From Neomelitea salexigens DSM 19753 (GTDB lineage Bacteria; Pseudomonadota; Gammaproteobacteria; Pseudomonadales; Spongiibacteraceae): 64,000 nt of DNA. The stretch spans positions 110,134 to 174,133 of the forward strand of contig NZ_AULP01000008.1 of assembly GCF_000422345.1 (NCBI RefSeq), written 5' to 3'. Below the pieces are notes generated by a model that saw only the letters and a list, made by a program, of their open reading frames with translations, ran no database searches and was not told where the DNA came from. Shown piece after piece: positions 1-9,468 of the stretch. Position 1 is the first letter of the stretch; each line of letters begins with the position of its first letter. The translations under genes and the position numbers were made by a program.

Positions 1-845
1 TCGTTGATACGGGCCGCCAACAGCGACATCGCCCGCGCCCGGTTTTTATGCTGGGAGCGCTCATCCTGACACTCAACCACAATGCCACTGGGGATATGAG
101 TAATACGCACGGCAGAATCCGTCTTATTGACGTGCTGACCACCCGCACCACTCGCGCGGAAGGTGTCGATGCGTAAATCGCCTTTATTGATTTCTACTTC
201 TTCGGCCGCTTCCGGCTCGGGCATCACGGCCACCGTACAGGCCGAGGTATGAATACGGCCCTGTGACTCAGTTTCTGGCACGCGCTGAACCCGGTGGGCC
301 CCGGACTCAAACTTTAAGTGGCCATAGACATCCTGCCCCGCAACACGGCTAATAATCTCCTTATAGCCACCATGCTCGCCGGGACGCTCATTGAGCACCT
401 CAATCTTCCAGCCCTTGGACTCGGCGAATCGCGAATACATTCGGAACAAATCGCCGGCAAAAATCGCCGCCTCGTCACCGCCGGTACCGGCACGGATCTC
501 TAAAAATACGTTGTGGGAGTCATTGGGGTCGCGCGGCAGCAGCAGGGTCTGCAATTCCGTTTCGAGCGTTTCAAGCTGCTGCTCGCCGTCGGCAATCTCT
601 TCCTCGGCCATCGCCCGCATGTCGGCATCGTCTTCATCCAGCATCAATCGCGCTTCGTCCAAGTCATCACACACTTGGCGATACCGCGCATAGCTGGCCA
701 CTACCGGCTCAATTTCCGCATATTCCTGCGAGAGGCCACGAAACCGGTTTTGGTCGGCGATAATATCGGCATCGCTAAGCAGCGCGCCGATCTCCTCGTA
801 CCGATCAAGCAGGTTTTCCAGTTTGCTGCGAATAGACGCCTTCAT
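1..845 (-). CDS. prfA: Peptide chain release factor 1, N-terminal 281 residues (3' end outside window)
   Basis: Class I release factor that reads UAA/UAG stop codons and triggers peptidyl-tRNA hydrolysis on the ribosome. The reading frame starts with ATG at 845-843 and runs off the left edge. The GGQ catalytic motif ([12 protein letters not shown]) lies at about residues 235-237, close to E. coli RF1. The codon-recognition tripeptide, PAT in E. coli RF1, reads PET at about 190-192 inside [15 protein letters not shown]; it is still PxT and so RF1 rather than RF2, which has SPF. The gene sits 64 bp downstream of hemA on the same strand, the classical hemA-prfA order in which prmC usually comes next. 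Full length is expected near 360 residues. Confidence 0.96.
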   Translation of the reverse strand, partial: MKASIRSKLENLLDRYEEIGALLSDADIIADQNRFRGLSQEYAEIEPVVASYARYRQVCDDLDEARLMLDEDDADMRAMAEEEIADGEQQLETLETELQTLLLPRDPNDSHNVFLEIRAGTGGDEAAIFAGDLFRMYSRFAESKGWKIEVLNERPGEHGGYKEIISRVAGQDVYGHLKFESGAHRVQRVPETESQGRIHTSACTVAVMPEPEAAEEVEINKGDLRIDTFRASGAGGQHVNKTDSAVRITHIPSGIVVECQDERSQHKNRARAMSLLAARIN

Positions 846-909
846 AAAATCTCGCTTGGCTATATAGAAAAGTAAACGTGGTGGTGCAAAAGTCGCGGAC
901 GGTGCCGCG

Positions 910-2187
910 CTAGTTTTCACGGTCCTGGTCGCGCAGCTGGAGCAGCTCGCGAGCCCAGTCGACCAGGTCGTTACGCCCCTTGGCGCCGGCTTCTTTTATC
1001 TGCGTGGTGGGGCTGTGAATCAGTTTATTAGTCAGCCCCCGCGCCAGTTGTTCAAGCACCACGCCGGCATCCTCACCCTTGGCCAACTGGCGACGCGCAC
1101 GCTCCAGCTCGGCATCGCGCAGACCCTCGGCCTTGGCGCGGAAGTCCTTGACGGTAGCAACGGCACCGCGCGATCGCAGACGTGCCTGCCACTCTTCAAT
1201 TGCCGCAACAATTAACTGGTCCGCCTTGCGCGCCTCAGATTCTCGCGCACGCTTATTTTCGTCAACGATTTCACGAAGGTCGTCGACGGTATACAAATAC
1301 ACATCATCGAGCTCGGCAACCTGGGGCTCAATATCCCGGGGAACCGCTATATCCACCATCACCATTGGCCGGTGTTTGCGCTTTTTCAAGGCCACCTCAA
1401 CGGCGCCTTTACCAAGAATCGGCAATTGGCTGGCAGTGGATGCCACGAGGATATCGGCATCGCGCAAATACGCCGGAATGTCAGACAGCATCACCGCCTC
1501 CGCCTGAAACTCCTCGCCCAGCTGTCGCGCGCGCTCGAGGGTGCGATTGGCAATAATGATGCGCTCCACCCCCTTCTCCCGCAGGTGACGGGCCACCAGC
1601 TCAATTGTCTCGCCTGCGCCAATCAGCAAAGCCGTACACTTGGATAATTTACTGAAAACATGCTGAGTGAGTGACACCGCTGCGTAGGCTACCGACACCG
1701 GGTTCTCGCCAATGGCGGTGTCGGTGCGCACTTGCTTGGCAACACTAAACACCTGTGAAAATAGCTGGTGCATGCCCGAGGCTGCCGTACCGGCCTCTGC
1801 TGCCAGCGCATACGCTGACTTCATCTGACCCAGAATTTGCGGCTCACCCAGGACCATAGAGTCCAGGCCGGCGGCGACTTCCATCATGTGTTGAAGCGCC
1901 TGGCTATCGCGACTGATATAGCAGCAGTCATCCAAATGGCTGCGCTCGACATGGTGAAAATGCGACAGCCAGTCGAGCATCTTTGCGTCGTCGACCGCAT
2001 CGCCTTCACCGCCCAACGCGTATATTTCAGTGCGGTTGCAGGTAGACAGGATGGCAAGCTCCTCACCCAGACCACAGGCCAGGGCGTCCTGCAGTGCCAA
2101 GTGAATTTGCTCGGGCACGAACGCCACCCGCTCTCTTACCGAGAGCGGGGCGGAATTATGATTGATGCCAACAAGGAGCAATTTCAT
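910..2187 (-). CDS. hemA: Glutamyl-tRNA reductase
   Basis: NADPH-dependent reduction of glutamyl-tRNA(Glu) to glutamate-1-semialdehyde, the first committed step of C5-pathway tetrapyrrole synthesis in the cytosol. The protein has 425 residues, normal for the family. The catalytic cysteine is C50 in [11 protein letters not shown]. The family block [17 protein letters not shown] is at about 108-124, the NADPH-binding Rossmann segment with ALLIGAGET at about 190, and the C-terminal dimerisation helix is rich in charged residues. It is transcribed away from the TPR-lolB-ispE operon and towards prfA. Heme feedback through the N-terminal region is known in enterics but cannot be judged here. Confidence 0.97.
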   Translation of the reverse strand: MKLLLVGINHNSAPLSVRERVAFVPEQIHLALQDALACGLGEELAILSTCNRTEIYALGGEGDAVDDAKMLDWLSHFHHVERSHLDDCCYISRDSQALQHMMEVAAGLDSMVLGEPQILGQMKSAYALAAEAGTAASGMHQLFSQVFSVAKQVRTDTAIGENPVSVAYAAVSLTQHVFSKLSKCTALLIGAGETIELVARHLREKGVERIIIANRTLERARQLGEEFQAEAVMLSDIPAYLRDADILVASTASQLPILGKGAVEVALKKRKHRPMVMVDIAVPRDIEPQVAELDDVYLYTVDDLREIVDENKRARESEARKADQLIVAAIEEWQARLRSRGAVATVKDFRAKAEGLRDAELERARRQLAKGEDAGVVLEQLARGLTNKLIHSPTTQIKEAGAKGRNDLVDWARELLQLRDQDREN

Positions 2188-2420
2188 TCAGTTGGGAAGC
2201 CGAGTCAGGAGCGCAAAACTGACGCGGATTCTATCAAGTTGGCGTTCAAATGTGGATTTTATTACCAAAACAAGCGGGGTTTTCTCGGCCAGCCGGTGAT
2301 CATTCCCGCTCGCAGCGGTCATAGATGGCACGCGTCGCCCCACTGGCGATAGAAATAAGGTAGGATTATTCCAGCCATTACACCGCGACGACAACGCGGC
2401 GCCATCGCAACAGGACAACA

Positions 2421-4133
2421 ATGTCACAACGCTTACACTATACCCTCATTGGCCTATTTTTCTTGGCCTCCGGCTGCGCCTTGACACCGGCAGAACACCA
2501 GCCGGAGAAAGCCGTCGCCGCCGAAGACAAGAGCGTGCCCCTCAGAGCACTGCCGGAAGACAGCGTTTACGACCTGCTGCTCGCCGAATTGTCGCTGCGC
2601 AACCACGACCTCAGCACCGCCCTAAGCAACTATCGCCGGCAGGCTGACCGCACCGGCGACCTTGAGCTGACTGCCAGCACGGCACGGCTTGCCGACTATA
2701 TGGAGCAGCACAACGTCGCCGCGGTTTACGCGCAGCGCTGGCTAAAACGCGACGCCGACGCCAGCGAGGCCCATTATATACTGGCCGGCGCGCTGTCCCG
2801 CCTGGGCGACCCGCTCAGCGGCCTCCCTCATATGACCCGCGTGCTCGAACTCGGCGATGAAACCAATTTCGCGGCAATGGCAGCCACGGCACTTGGCCGG
2901 CCCGATGCTGAAAAAAATGCCTTTTTCCAGGCCCTGCAAACCGTTCAGGGCCAACACCCCAACGATAACAGCCTGCGTATTGCCCTGGCGCTTATGCTGC
3001 AATACCGCCAGCGCGAGGAAGACGCCTTAAACCTTGTGCGCCTAGCATTGGATGAAGAGCCAACCAACCCCCACGCCCTACTCATAGAAACACGCACCTT
3101 GAGCCAGCTCGGGCGCGACGACGAAGCGATAGAACGACTCAAATACGCCGTAGACCAAAATCCGAGACACAAGCGCCTGCGCCATGACCTGTGCCGCAAG
3201 CTGGTTAAAGTCGATGTCTATCAAGCCAAGGCGCACTATGAAGTATTGGCCCGGCAATACCCTCAGGATCACGATATCTTGCTGGAGCTGATGCTGATAA
3301 ACCGCGAACTCAGCAATACTGAGGAAGCCGAGCAACAACTGGAAAGCCTGAGCGCCAATCCGCAGCAACGCAGTCGGGCGCACTATGTACTTGGCCGCCT
3401 CGCCGAAGAAGAGCGCGACTGGAACGACGCCCTGCAGCACTACCAGCAGGCGACCCGCCTACCCGAATTCAATGAGGCCAGCCGACGGGTAGCCAGTATC
3501 AGCCTATCGACAGAAGGCCGCGAGCAGGCCCTGTCGCGCCTGGCTGACTGGCGCGAATCACTACCGGAACACGCTGAATTCATTTATTTGCTGGAAGCCG
3601 AAATTCTGCGCAAGGCCGATTTAGACGAGCGTGGCTTTTCACTTCTGACTCAGGGCTTACAAACACTGCCGGACAGCACCGAATTGCGCTATGCGCGATC
3701 ACTATTCTCCGAACGCTTGGGCAACCTGCCCGCCGTGGAAAAGGACCTGCGCTACATTATCGACCGCGACCCAAACAACAGTGCGGCTCTCAATGCGCTG
3801 GGCTACACGCTGGCCAACCGCAGTGCACGACTGGATGAGGCCCAGCGCTTAATCGAACGCGCGCTAAAGCTATCCCCCGATGACCCCGCCATATTAGATA
3901 GCTACGGCTGGGTGTTGCTCCTCAAGGGTAAGACCGAGGCTGCACTCAGCTACCTTGAGCGCGCCTTTGCCCAAAGCCAGGATCACGAAATTGCCGCCCA
4001 CCTCGGCGAGGCCTACTGGTTACTGGGCAGAGAGGATGCCGCCCGCGCGGCTTGGCAGAAAGGTCTGCAAGACACACCGAATAGCCCCATTATCTATGAC
4101 ACTTTACAGCGACTGAAACTCCTCGATGAATAA
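2421..4133 (+). CDS. Tetratricopeptide-repeat outer-membrane lipoprotein
   Basis: A 570-residue protein with a lipoprotein signal peptide (lipobox LASGC, acylated Cys19) followed by tandem TPR helices through most of its length. Examples are the repeat around LGYTLANRSARLDEAQRLIERALKL-type sequence near 455-480 and the following repeat ending YLERAF. TPR lipoproteins at this position, directly upstream of lolB, occur in Pseudomonas and relatives, where they are annotated only as TPR proteins. The 3' end overlaps lolB by 8 bp, so the two are probably translationally coupled. A scaffold role at the inner face of the outer membrane is inference from the lipobox and the TPR fold. Confidence 0.85.
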   Translation: MSQRLHYTLIGLFFLASGCALTPAEHQPEKAVAAEDKSVPLRALPEDSVYDLLLAELSLRNHDLSTALSNYRRQADRTGDLELTASTARLADYMEQHNVAAVYAQRWLKRDADASEAHYILAGALSRLGDPLSGLPHMTRVLELGDETNFAAMAATALGRPDAEKNAFFQALQTVQGQHPNDNSLRIALALMLQYRQREEDALNLVRLALDEEPTNPHALLIETRTLSQLGRDDEAIERLKYAVDQNPRHKRLRHDLCRKLVKVDVYQAKAHYEVLARQYPQDHDILLELMLINRELSNTEEAEQQLESLSANPQQRSRAHYVLGRLAEEERDWNDALQHYQQATRLPEFNEASRRVASISLSTEGREQALSRLADWRESLPEHAEFIYLLEAEILRKADLDERGFSLLTQGLQTLPDSTELRYARSLFSERLGNLPAVEKDLRYIIDRDPNNSAALNALGYTLANRSARLDEAQRLIERALKLSPDDPAILDSYGWVLLLKGKTEAALSYLERAFAQSQDHEIAAHLGEAYWLLGREDAARAAWQKGLQDTPNSPIIYDTLQRLKLLDE

Positions 4134-4695
4134 ACACATTCGCCTGATCAGCATTGTCGCTGCGGCGATGCTCACAGCCTGTAGCAACCTGCCCCCCGCC
4201 ACCCCTGGAGAGCAGCACTGGCATATGCAGGGCCGAATCGGTCTATGGCAAGGCAGCCAGCAAGAGAGCAGCCAAATTACCTGGCTACAATGCGGCGACA
4301 ATTACGCCGAAATACGCCTGACTGGCCCAGTAGGTATCGGCGGCGCCGAAATCATCAGCGAACCCTCGGGCGCCCGGCTAACCTACAAAGGCGATGTTCG
4401 CCGAGCCGCCAGCGCCGAAGCGCTGGCCGCCGATATCGGCTGGCCCGTTCCCGTTTCTGCTTTGCGCCACTGGCTGCGTGGCCGCGCCGCGCCCAACGCA
4501 CCACTGGCGGCGCAACTTTCAGCAACCGGGCAACTCAGCTCGCTGGAACAATTTGACTGGCAGATTCAATTTGCCCGCTACCAGCACGACAGCACCGACG
4601 CCCTGCCACAATTGATTGAAGCGAAACGCGGCGATACCCGGCTAAAGCTGATCGTTAAATCATGGCGCAATGGCAAACAGGAATGCGCACAATGA
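4126..4695 (+). CDS. lolB: Outer-membrane lipoprotein receptor LolB
   Basis: LolB accepts lipoproteins from the periplasmic carrier LolA and inserts them into the outer membrane. The protein has 189 residues with signal peptide and lipobox MLTAC (Cys19). The LolB start [11 protein letters not shown] follows at about 29-39, and the remaining beta-rich sequence fits the half-barrel fold. The position between the TPR lipoprotein and ispE is the conserved gammaproteobacterial order. It overlaps the upstream gene by 8 bp and ispE by an ATGA overlap. Sequence identity in this family is low, so synteny carries part of the assignment. Confidence 0.9.
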   Translation: MNKHIRLISIVAAAMLTACSNLPPATPGEQHWHMQGRIGLWQGSQQESSQITWLQCGDNYAEIRLTGPVGIGGAEIISEPSGARLTYKGDVRRAASAEALAADIGWPVPVSALRHWLRGRAAPNAPLAAQLSATGQLSSLEQFDWQIQFARYQHDSTDALPQLIEAKRGDTRLKLIVKSWRNGKQECAQ

Positions 4696-5534
4696 ACACT
4701 CTCAGCCTGCCTTGCCCGGCCAAAATCAACCTATTCCTGCACATTACCGGCCAGCGCGACGACGGCTATCACGAATTACAAACGCTATTCCAACTTCTGG
4801 ACTACGGCGACACCCTTCACCTGCAGGGGCGCACCGATGACGAACTGCGCTTCCTTACTCCGCTGGCCGGCGTAAGTGACGACAACAACCTGATCCTCCG
4901 CGCAGCGCGCCTGTTGCGAGAGCATGTGCAGCGCCCACTTGGCGCCAATATCGGACTAGACAAGCGCCTCCCGATGGGTGGAGGCATTGGCGGCGGCAGC
5001 TCTGATGCCGCATCAACCCTGCTGGGGCTCAATCACATCTGGCAGTTGGACCTCGGCCTCGACGAGCTTGCTGAACTAGGCCTGAGCCTCGGCGCCGATG
5101 TTCCGGTATTCATCCACGGGCACACCGCCTGGGCCGAAGGCATCGGTGAAAAATTACGCCCGCTGGACACCCCCGAATACTGGTATTTAGTGCTGCGACC
5201 TGACTGCGAAGTGAGCACTGCAGAAATTTTTTGCCACGAACAATTGACACGCAATGCCTCTCCCATCAAAATAGCGGCCTTTCTTGAGGGGGCCACCGGA
5301 AACAGCTGCCAAAACTTGGTGCGAAAACTGTATCCGGATGTTGATAAAGCCTTGAATTGGCTAGATCAATTTGCTCCAGCGAAGTTAACCGGCACCGGTT
5401 CCTGTGTGTTCGCTAGCTTCGACAGCAAGAGCACTGCGGAAGCAGTTTTGGCACAAAAGCCTGCATCGACATCGGGCTTTGTTGCGAAGGGTGTTAACCT
5501 TTCGCCACTGCACAAAACGCTGTCCACGGTGTAA
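4692..5534 (+). CDS. ispE: 4-diphosphocytidyl-2-C-methyl-D-erythritol kinase
   Basis: ATP-dependent phosphorylation of CDP-methylerythritol in the MEP isoprenoid pathway. GHMP kinase of 280 residues. The substrate-binding PAKINLFLH begins at residue 9 (Lys11), the glycine-rich ATP loop [13 protein letters not shown] is at 94-106, and the catalytic aspartate lies in LGADVPVF (D136). A longer in-frame start exists at 4662, but ATG at 4692 overlaps the lolB stop codon as ATGA and gives the normal N-terminus, so I chose it. tRNA-Gln follows 8 bp after the stop. Confidence 0.97.
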   Translation: MNTLSLPCPAKINLFLHITGQRDDGYHELQTLFQLLDYGDTLHLQGRTDDELRFLTPLAGVSDDNNLILRAARLLREHVQRPLGANIGLDKRLPMGGGIGGGSSDAASTLLGLNHIWQLDLGLDELAELGLSLGADVPVFIHGHTAWAEGIGEKLRPLDTPEYWYLVLRPDCEVSTAEIFCHEQLTRNASPIKIAAFLEGATGNSCQNLVRKLYPDVDKALNWLDQFAPAKLTGTGSCVFASFDSKSTAEAVLAQKPASTSGFVAKGVNLSPLHKTLSTV

Positions 5535-5542
5535 CGATTTAC

Positions 5543-5617
5543 TGGGGTGTCGCCAAGCGGCAAGGCACTGGGTTTTGATCTCAGCATTCGTAGGTTCGAA
5601 TCCTACCACCCCAGCCA
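5543..5617 (+). tRNA. tRNA-Gln (anticodon UUG)
   Basis: A 75-nt cloverleaf including the encoded CCA. The acceptor stem pairs TGGGGTG with CACCCCA, the D arm contains GCCAAGCGGCAAGGC, the anticodon arm is CTGGG-TTTTGAT-CTCAG with anticodon TTG, and the T arm is GTAGG-TTCGAAT-CCTAC. It matches the Gln isoacceptor that reads CAA. The location between ispE and prs is as in Pseudomonas. A second, interrupted copy of its 3' end follows at 5682-5790. Confidence 0.97.
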
Positions 5618-5681
5618 TATTACTAGAGCGCCGAAAGTAGTCGGCCCTCTGAAGGGGAACAGGCCGCACATCGCCTGATCC

Positions 5682-5790
5682 GGTAGGTTCGAACCAAGGT
5701 TCGATAAGTGCTTGCACTTAGGCATCGCGACGCGATGGCTGAAAGCCTAAGGCCGATAAAGGCCGCAGCCAATCCTACCACCCCGGCCAT
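5682..5790 (+). repeat. Interrupted second copy of the tRNA-Gln 3' end with hairpin insert
   Basis: The T-arm left half GTAGGTTCGAA (intact at 5590-5600) recurs at 5683-5693. The right half AATCCTACCACCCC plus an acceptor end with one change (ccggcca for ccagcca) recurs at 5771-5790. Between them lie 77 nt (5694-5770) that fold into several perfect hairpins: AAGTG-cttg-CACTT, CATCGCG-a-CGCGATG nested inside TTAGGC/GCCTAA, and GGCC-gataaa-GGCC. No full cloverleaf can form because D and anticodon arms are absent. A similarly built copy follows tRNA-Met at 9.5 kb. It lies before the terminator at 5797, so it is probably transcribed with the tRNA. Function unknown. Confidence 0.85.
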
Positions 5791-5796
5791 TTTATA

Positions 5797-5827
5797 GATT
5801 CCCGCCTAAATGGCGGGAATCTTGTTT
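5797..5827 (+). terminator. Rho-independent terminator after tRNA-Gln and its partial copy
   Basis: Perfect 10-bp stem GATTCCCGCC / GGCGGGAATC with a 4-nt loop, followed by TTGTTT. It lies downstream of the interrupted tRNA 3' copy and upstream of prs, so the copy probably belongs to the lolB-ispE-tRNA transcript. Confidence 0.8.
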
Positions 5828-5845
5828 ATGGTTTACGGTTTCGGC

Positions 5846-5880
5846 GCAAAGCTTCAGTTGTGAGCAACACGAAGCTTTGC
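5846..5880 (+). promoter_or_regulatory. Long hairpin in the prs leader
   Basis: GCAAAGCTTC (5846-5855) pairs perfectly with GAAGCTTTGC (5871-5880). Inside the loop GTTG-tgag-CAAC adds four more pairs, giving a long, slightly bulged hairpin 58 nt before the prs start. It is followed by ACTTTTAG, a poor terminator tail. It could be an operator, a 5' UTR stem or a second terminator. It does not match the PurR consensus I know. Confidence 0.5.
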
Positions 5881-5938
5881 ACTTTTAGTCCGAACCGTCA
5901 CACCGCGAATCAACCTTCAGCCTCACAGGACATTGACC

Positions 5939-6883
5939 GTGCACAACATGATGGTCTTCACTGGCAACGCCAACCCAGACTTGGCCCGCAAAGTTGCCGA
6001 ACACCTCCGACTGCCCCTAGGCGATGCGACGGTAAGCAAATTCAGCGACGGCGAAGTCTTTGTCGAAGTTAATGAAAATGTTCGCGGTGCAGATGTATTC
6101 CTCCTGCAGCCGACTTGTGCGCCGACCAACGACAACCTAATGGAGTTGGTTGTGATGGCAGATGCCATGCGTCGCGCCTCAGCCGGACGCATCACGGCGG
6201 TAGTGCCCTATTTCGGTTATGCCCGCCAGGATCGCCGCGTGCGCTCGCAGCGCGTACCCATTTCAGCGAAAGTCGTTGCAGACATCCTCAGTGGCGTCGG
6301 CATTAATCGTGTACTGACCGTCGACCTTCACGCCGAGCAGATTCAGGGCTTCTTCGACGTTCCCGTCGACAATGTCTATGGCTCGCCGATCCTGCTTGAC
6401 GATATCAATCGCCAAAACTACCCCGATCAAATTGTCGTGTCCCCGGACATCGGCGGTGTCGTGCGCGCACGCGCGGTTGCCAAGCAACTGAACGACGCTG
6501 ACCTGGCCATTATTGATAAGCGCCGTCCTAAAGCGGGTGTCGCCCAGGTGATGCACCTGATCGGCGAAGTGGAAGGCAAAACCTGCCTGCTGGTCGACGA
6601 CATGGTCGATACCGCAGGCACACTGTGCAAAGCAGCGGCCGCTCTGAAGGCTCAAGGCGCAGCAAAAGTTGTCGCATACTGCACACATCCTGTATTATCC
6701 GGGCCCGCTGTTGATAACATCAGCGGCTCTGAGCTAGATGAGCTCGTGGTTACTGACACAATTCCATTGTCAGACGCCGCCGCCAACTGCCCAAAAATTC
6801 GCCAGCTAACCCTGGCAAACCTACTGGCCGAGTCAATCCGACGGGTCAGCAACGAAGAGTCAATCAGCGCCCTGTTCCGCTAA
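5939..6883 (+). CDS. prs: Ribose-phosphate pyrophosphokinase
   Basis: Makes PRPP from ribose-5-phosphate and ATP for purine, pyrimidine, histidine, tryptophan and NAD synthesis. It is close to the E. coli enzyme along its whole length. The flexible loop and active-site segment [10 protein letters not shown] lies near 94-103, the divalent-metal/ribose site includes [15 protein letters not shown], and the PRPP-binding signature is [13 protein letters not shown] chose GTG at 5939 (314 residues) because AGGA at 5927-5930 lies 8 nt upstream and the N-terminus then aligns with the E. coli protein; TTG at 5933 is the alternative. It is followed by a strong terminator before rplY. Confidence 0.96.
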   Translation: MHNMMVFTGNANPDLARKVAEHLRLPLGDATVSKFSDGEVFVEVNENVRGADVFLLQPTCAPTNDNLMELVVMADAMRRASAGRITAVVPYFGYARQDRRVRSQRVPISAKVVADILSGVGINRVLTVDLHAEQIQGFFDVPVDNVYGSPILLDDINRQNYPDQIVVSPDIGGVVRARAVAKQLNDADLAIIDKRRPKAGVAQVMHLIGEVEGKTCLLVDDMVDTAGTLCKAAAALKAQGAAKVVAYCTHPVLSGPAVDNISGSELDELVVTDTIPLSDAAANCPKIRQLTLANLLAESIRRVSNEESISALFR

Positions 6884-6913
6884 ACCGCGCAACATAACGC
6901 TTTCTGACTTTCA

Positions 6914-6952
6914 CCGCCGAACTGGTCGCAAGTTCGGCGGTTTTCGCTTTTT
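6914..6952 (+). terminator. Rho-independent terminator between prs and rplY
   Basis: Perfect 10-bp stem CCGCCGAACT (6914-6923) / AGTTCGGCGG (6931-6940) with a 7-nt loop and the tail TTTTCGCTTTTT. Only about 15 nt separate its tail from the rplY start codon, so it may also act as an attenuator in front of rplY. Confidence 0.85.
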
Positions 6953-6966
6953 ATGAGGAGACATTT

Positions 6967-7614
6967 ATGTCCAGCGAATTTATTGTAAACGCCAAGGCGC
7001 GTACTGATGTAGGGAAAGGTGCGAGCCGCCGCCTACGTCGTTTGGCCGCCGAAGTTCCCGCGATCATCTACGGTGGTGACAAAGCCCCGCAAATGATCAG
7101 CATCGCCCACAAAGACCTGCTCTGGTTCCTGGAAGACGAGGCATTTTTCAGCTCGGTTCTGACCATGGACATCGACGGCAGCAAAGAGTCTGTGGTTATT
7201 AAAGACCTGCACCGCCACCCAGCCAAACCACAAATCTTGCACGCTGATTTTCTGCGCGTAAGCGCCGACACCAAAATCACGCTGCAAGTACCACTGCACT
7301 TCATCAACGAAGAAGCCTGCCACGGCGTGAAAATGCAGGGCGGCTCGATCACTCATGCAATGACTGAAATTGAAGTTCAGTGTCTGCCAAAAGACCTGCC
7401 TGAGTTCATCGAAGTCGACATGAAAGACAAAGAAGTCGGCGACATCGTTCACCTTTCCGACCTGGCCCTTCCCGCAGGTGTTGAAAGCATCGCTCTGGCA
7501 CTGGGCGAAGATCACGACTCAGCTGTTGCCGTTGTGCAGGCTCCTCGCGGAGGCGCTTCTGACGATGAAGACGCTGCAGAAGGCGCTGAAGACGAAAGCA
7601 GCGAAGAGTCTTAA
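6967..7614 (+). CDS. rplY: 50S ribosomal protein L25, long Ctc form
   Basis: 5S rRNA-binding ribosomal protein of the L25/Ctc family. The 215-residue length shows the two-domain form: an N-terminal L25 domain (about 1-95, containing RRLRRLAAEVPAIIYGG) and a C-terminal beta domain (about 100-185). It ends in a low-complexity acidic tail (SDDEDAAEGAEDESSEES). A good RBS (GAGGAG) precedes the ATG. The order prs-rplY-pth-ychF is standard in Pseudomonas-like genomes. It is 23 bp from pth, so co-transcription is likely. Confidence 0.96.
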   Translation: MSSEFIVNAKARTDVGKGASRRLRRLAAEVPAIIYGGDKAPQMISIAHKDLLWFLEDEAFFSSVLTMDIDGSKESVVIKDLHRHPAKPQILHADFLRVSADTKITLQVPLHFINEEACHGVKMQGGSITHAMTEIEVQCLPKDLPEFIEVDMKDKEVGDIVHLSDLALPAGVESIALALGEDHDSAVAVVQAPRGGASDDEDAAEGAEDESSEES

Positions 7615-7637
7615 TCTCGCTCTGAGCAGGCGCCCAC

Positions 7638-8225
7638 GTGACCCGGATCAAACTGATTGTTGGGCTGGCCAACCCCGGCCAGCAATATCAGCCAACTCGT
7701 CACAACGCGGGCGCCTGGTTCGTTACTGAGCTAGCTCGACAACAGGGCTGCTCACTCACGGCCGAAGCTCGCTTTTTCGGCGACACCGGCCGCTGCTTTA
7801 TCGATGGACAGGACATTCGCCTGCTCATACCCAGCACCTTTATGAACCGCAGCGGTCAGGCTATCGCCACCATGGCCGGGTTCTTCAAAATCACCCCCGA
7901 AGAAATCCTCATCGCTCACGATGAACTCGATCTGCCTCCTGGCAGCGCGCGCTTTAAATCGGGCGGCGGTCACGGCGGCCACAACGGCCTACGCGACACT
8001 ATTAGCAAACTCGGCAACAACAAGAATTTCCATCGCCTGCGTATCGGCATTGGCCACCCCGGCAGCGCCGACAAAGTGACCGGTTACGTGCTGGGCAAAC
8101 CCTCATCCGATGAGCGAATCGCCATCGATCACTGCATAGATGAGGCATTACGCAGTTTAGCCCCCGCCATTCAAGGTGACTGGGCAAAAGCGATGAATCA
8201 ACTCCACAGCTACAAACAGGGATAA
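7638..8225 (+). CDS. pth: Peptidyl-tRNA hydrolase
   Basis: Releases tRNA from prematurely dropped-off peptidyl-tRNA. The 195-residue protein opens with [14 protein letters not shown]. The catalytic histidine is His22 in TRHNAGAW, the conserved Asp lies in HDELDLPPG, and the substrate-binding [12 protein letters not shown] follows. The start is GTG at 7638, preceded by AGCAGGCGC. It lies 4 bp before ychF, the usual partner. Confidence 0.97.
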   Translation: MTRIKLIVGLANPGQQYQPTRHNAGAWFVTELARQQGCSLTAEARFFGDTGRCFIDGQDIRLLIPSTFMNRSGQAIATMAGFFKITPEEILIAHDELDLPPGSARFKSGGGHGGHNGLRDTISKLGNNKNFHRLRIGIGHPGSADKVTGYVLGKPSSDERIAIDHCIDEALRSLAPAIQGDWAKAMNQLHSYKQG

Positions 8226-8229
8226 CATC

Positions 8230-9321
8230 ATGGGTTTCAATTGCGGTATCGTCGGCTTGCCTAATGTGGGCAAATCAACACTGTTCAACGCCCTGACCAA
8301 AGCTGGCATCGACGCAGAGAACTTTCCGTTCTGCACCATTGAGCCCAATTCCGGCATCGTCGGCGTTCCCGACCCACGCCTAAACGTTCTGGCAGAGATT
8401 GTCTCGCCAGAGCGCGTGCTTCCCGCAACGATGGAATTTGTCGATATCGCCGGGCTGGTTGCCGGCGCCTCAAAGGGTGAGGGCCTCGGCAATAAATTCC
8501 TCGCCAATATCCGCGAGACCGATGCCATTGCCCACGTGGTTCGCTGCTTCGACAACGACAATGTTATCCACGTGGCAAACAAGGTCGACCCCGCCGCAGA
8601 TATCGACGTGATTAACACCGAGCTCGCCTTGGCCGACCTCGACGCCGTTGAGAAGCAACTACAGAAAGTCGTTCGCCCTGCCAAAAGCGGCGATAAAGAC
8701 GCCATTGCCGCCAAGAACCTGCTGGAAAAACTTCAGAGCCACCTGGATGAGGGCAAACCGCTTCGCTCACTCGAGCTGGACGATGCCGAACGCGCTCGCA
8801 TGAGCAGCCTCCACCTTCTCACCACCAAGCCGACGATGTATATCGCCAACGTCAACGAGGACGGCTTTGAAAACAACCCCCACCTCGACACCGTGCGGCG
8901 CATTGCTGAAGAAGAAGGCGCTATCGTTGTCCCCATCTGCAATAAACTGGAATCAGAAATTGCCGAGCTGGACGACGATGAAAAAGGCGAATTCCTCGAA
9001 GAGCTCGGCATGGACGAAGCCGGCCTCGACCGTGTCATCCGCGCTGGCTATGAGCTGCTAGGCCTGCAAACCTACTTTACCGCTGGCGTAAAAGAAGTCC
9101 GCGCCTGGACCATCCCGGTAGGCGCCACCGCCCCACAGGCAGCCGGAAAGATCCACACCGATTTCGAAAAAGGTTTTATCCGCGCCGAAGTCATCGCCTA
9201 CGATGATTACACCAACTACAAGGGCGAACAGGGCAGCAAAGACGCTGGTAAGTGGCGCCTGGAAGGCAAAGACTACATCGTCAAGGACGGCGACGTCGTG
9301 CATTTCCGGTTTAACGTCTAA
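8230..9321 (+). CDS. ychF: Redox-regulated ribosome-binding ATPase YchF
   Basis: OBG-family P-loop protein that binds ATP rather than GTP and associates with ribosomes. The 363-residue length is typical. The P-loop GLPNVGKST is at 8-16, the G3-like [10 protein letters not shown] at about 75, and the altered G4 NVNED at about 203-207 (in place of NKxD) explains the ATP preference. A C-terminal TGS domain ends [11 protein letters not shown]. It directly follows pth. tRNA-Met lies 70 bp downstream. Confidence 0.97.
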   Translation: MGFNCGIVGLPNVGKSTLFNALTKAGIDAENFPFCTIEPNSGIVGVPDPRLNVLAEIVSPERVLPATMEFVDIAGLVAGASKGEGLGNKFLANIRETDAIAHVVRCFDNDNVIHVANKVDPAADIDVINTELALADLDAVEKQLQKVVRPAKSGDKDAIAAKNLLEKLQSHLDEGKPLRSLELDDAERARMSSLHLLTTKPTMYIANVNEDGFENNPHLDTVRRIAEEEGAIVVPICNKLESEIAELDDDEKGEFLEELGMDEAGLDRVIRAGYELLGLQTYFTAGVKEVRAWTIPVGATAPQAAGKIHTDFEKGFIRAEVIAYDDYTNYKGEQGSKDAGKWRLEGKDYIVKDGDVVHFRFNV

Positions 9322-9391
9322 GCCCTCTCACTCACGCTTGACAAGGCCCGCATAAGTCAGGAAAATGCGCGCCTTCTCGACAGAGAACAGT

Positions 9392-9468
9392 GGCAAGGTA
9401 GCTCAGTTGGTTAGAGCACAACACTCATAATGTTGGGGTCGGCGGTTCGAATCCGCCCCTTGCTACCA
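9392..9468 (+). tRNA. tRNA-Met, elongator type (anticodon CAU)
   Basis: A 77-nt cloverleaf with encoded CCA: acceptor GGCAAGG/CCTTGCT (one G-T pair), D arm AGCTCAGTTGGTTAGAGCA, anticodon loop CTCATAA, and T arm GGCGG-TTCGAAT-CCGCC. The body resembles the E. coli elongator (metT) tRNA rather than the initiator. tRNA-Ile2 with a lysidine-modified CAU anticodon cannot be excluded by eye but is less like this. Confidence 0.93.

Noticed and set aside
1837..2352. 171-codon plus-strand frame over hemA
   Set aside because: Lies antisense to hemA, whose 425-residue protein has all family motifs; no homology or RBS supports the shadow frame.
5543..5790. Integrative element attL/attR pair at tRNA-Gln
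   Set aside because: The second 3' end is itself interrupted, only about 75 nt of insert is present, and no integrase gene lies nearby; a prophage or island boundary does not fit.
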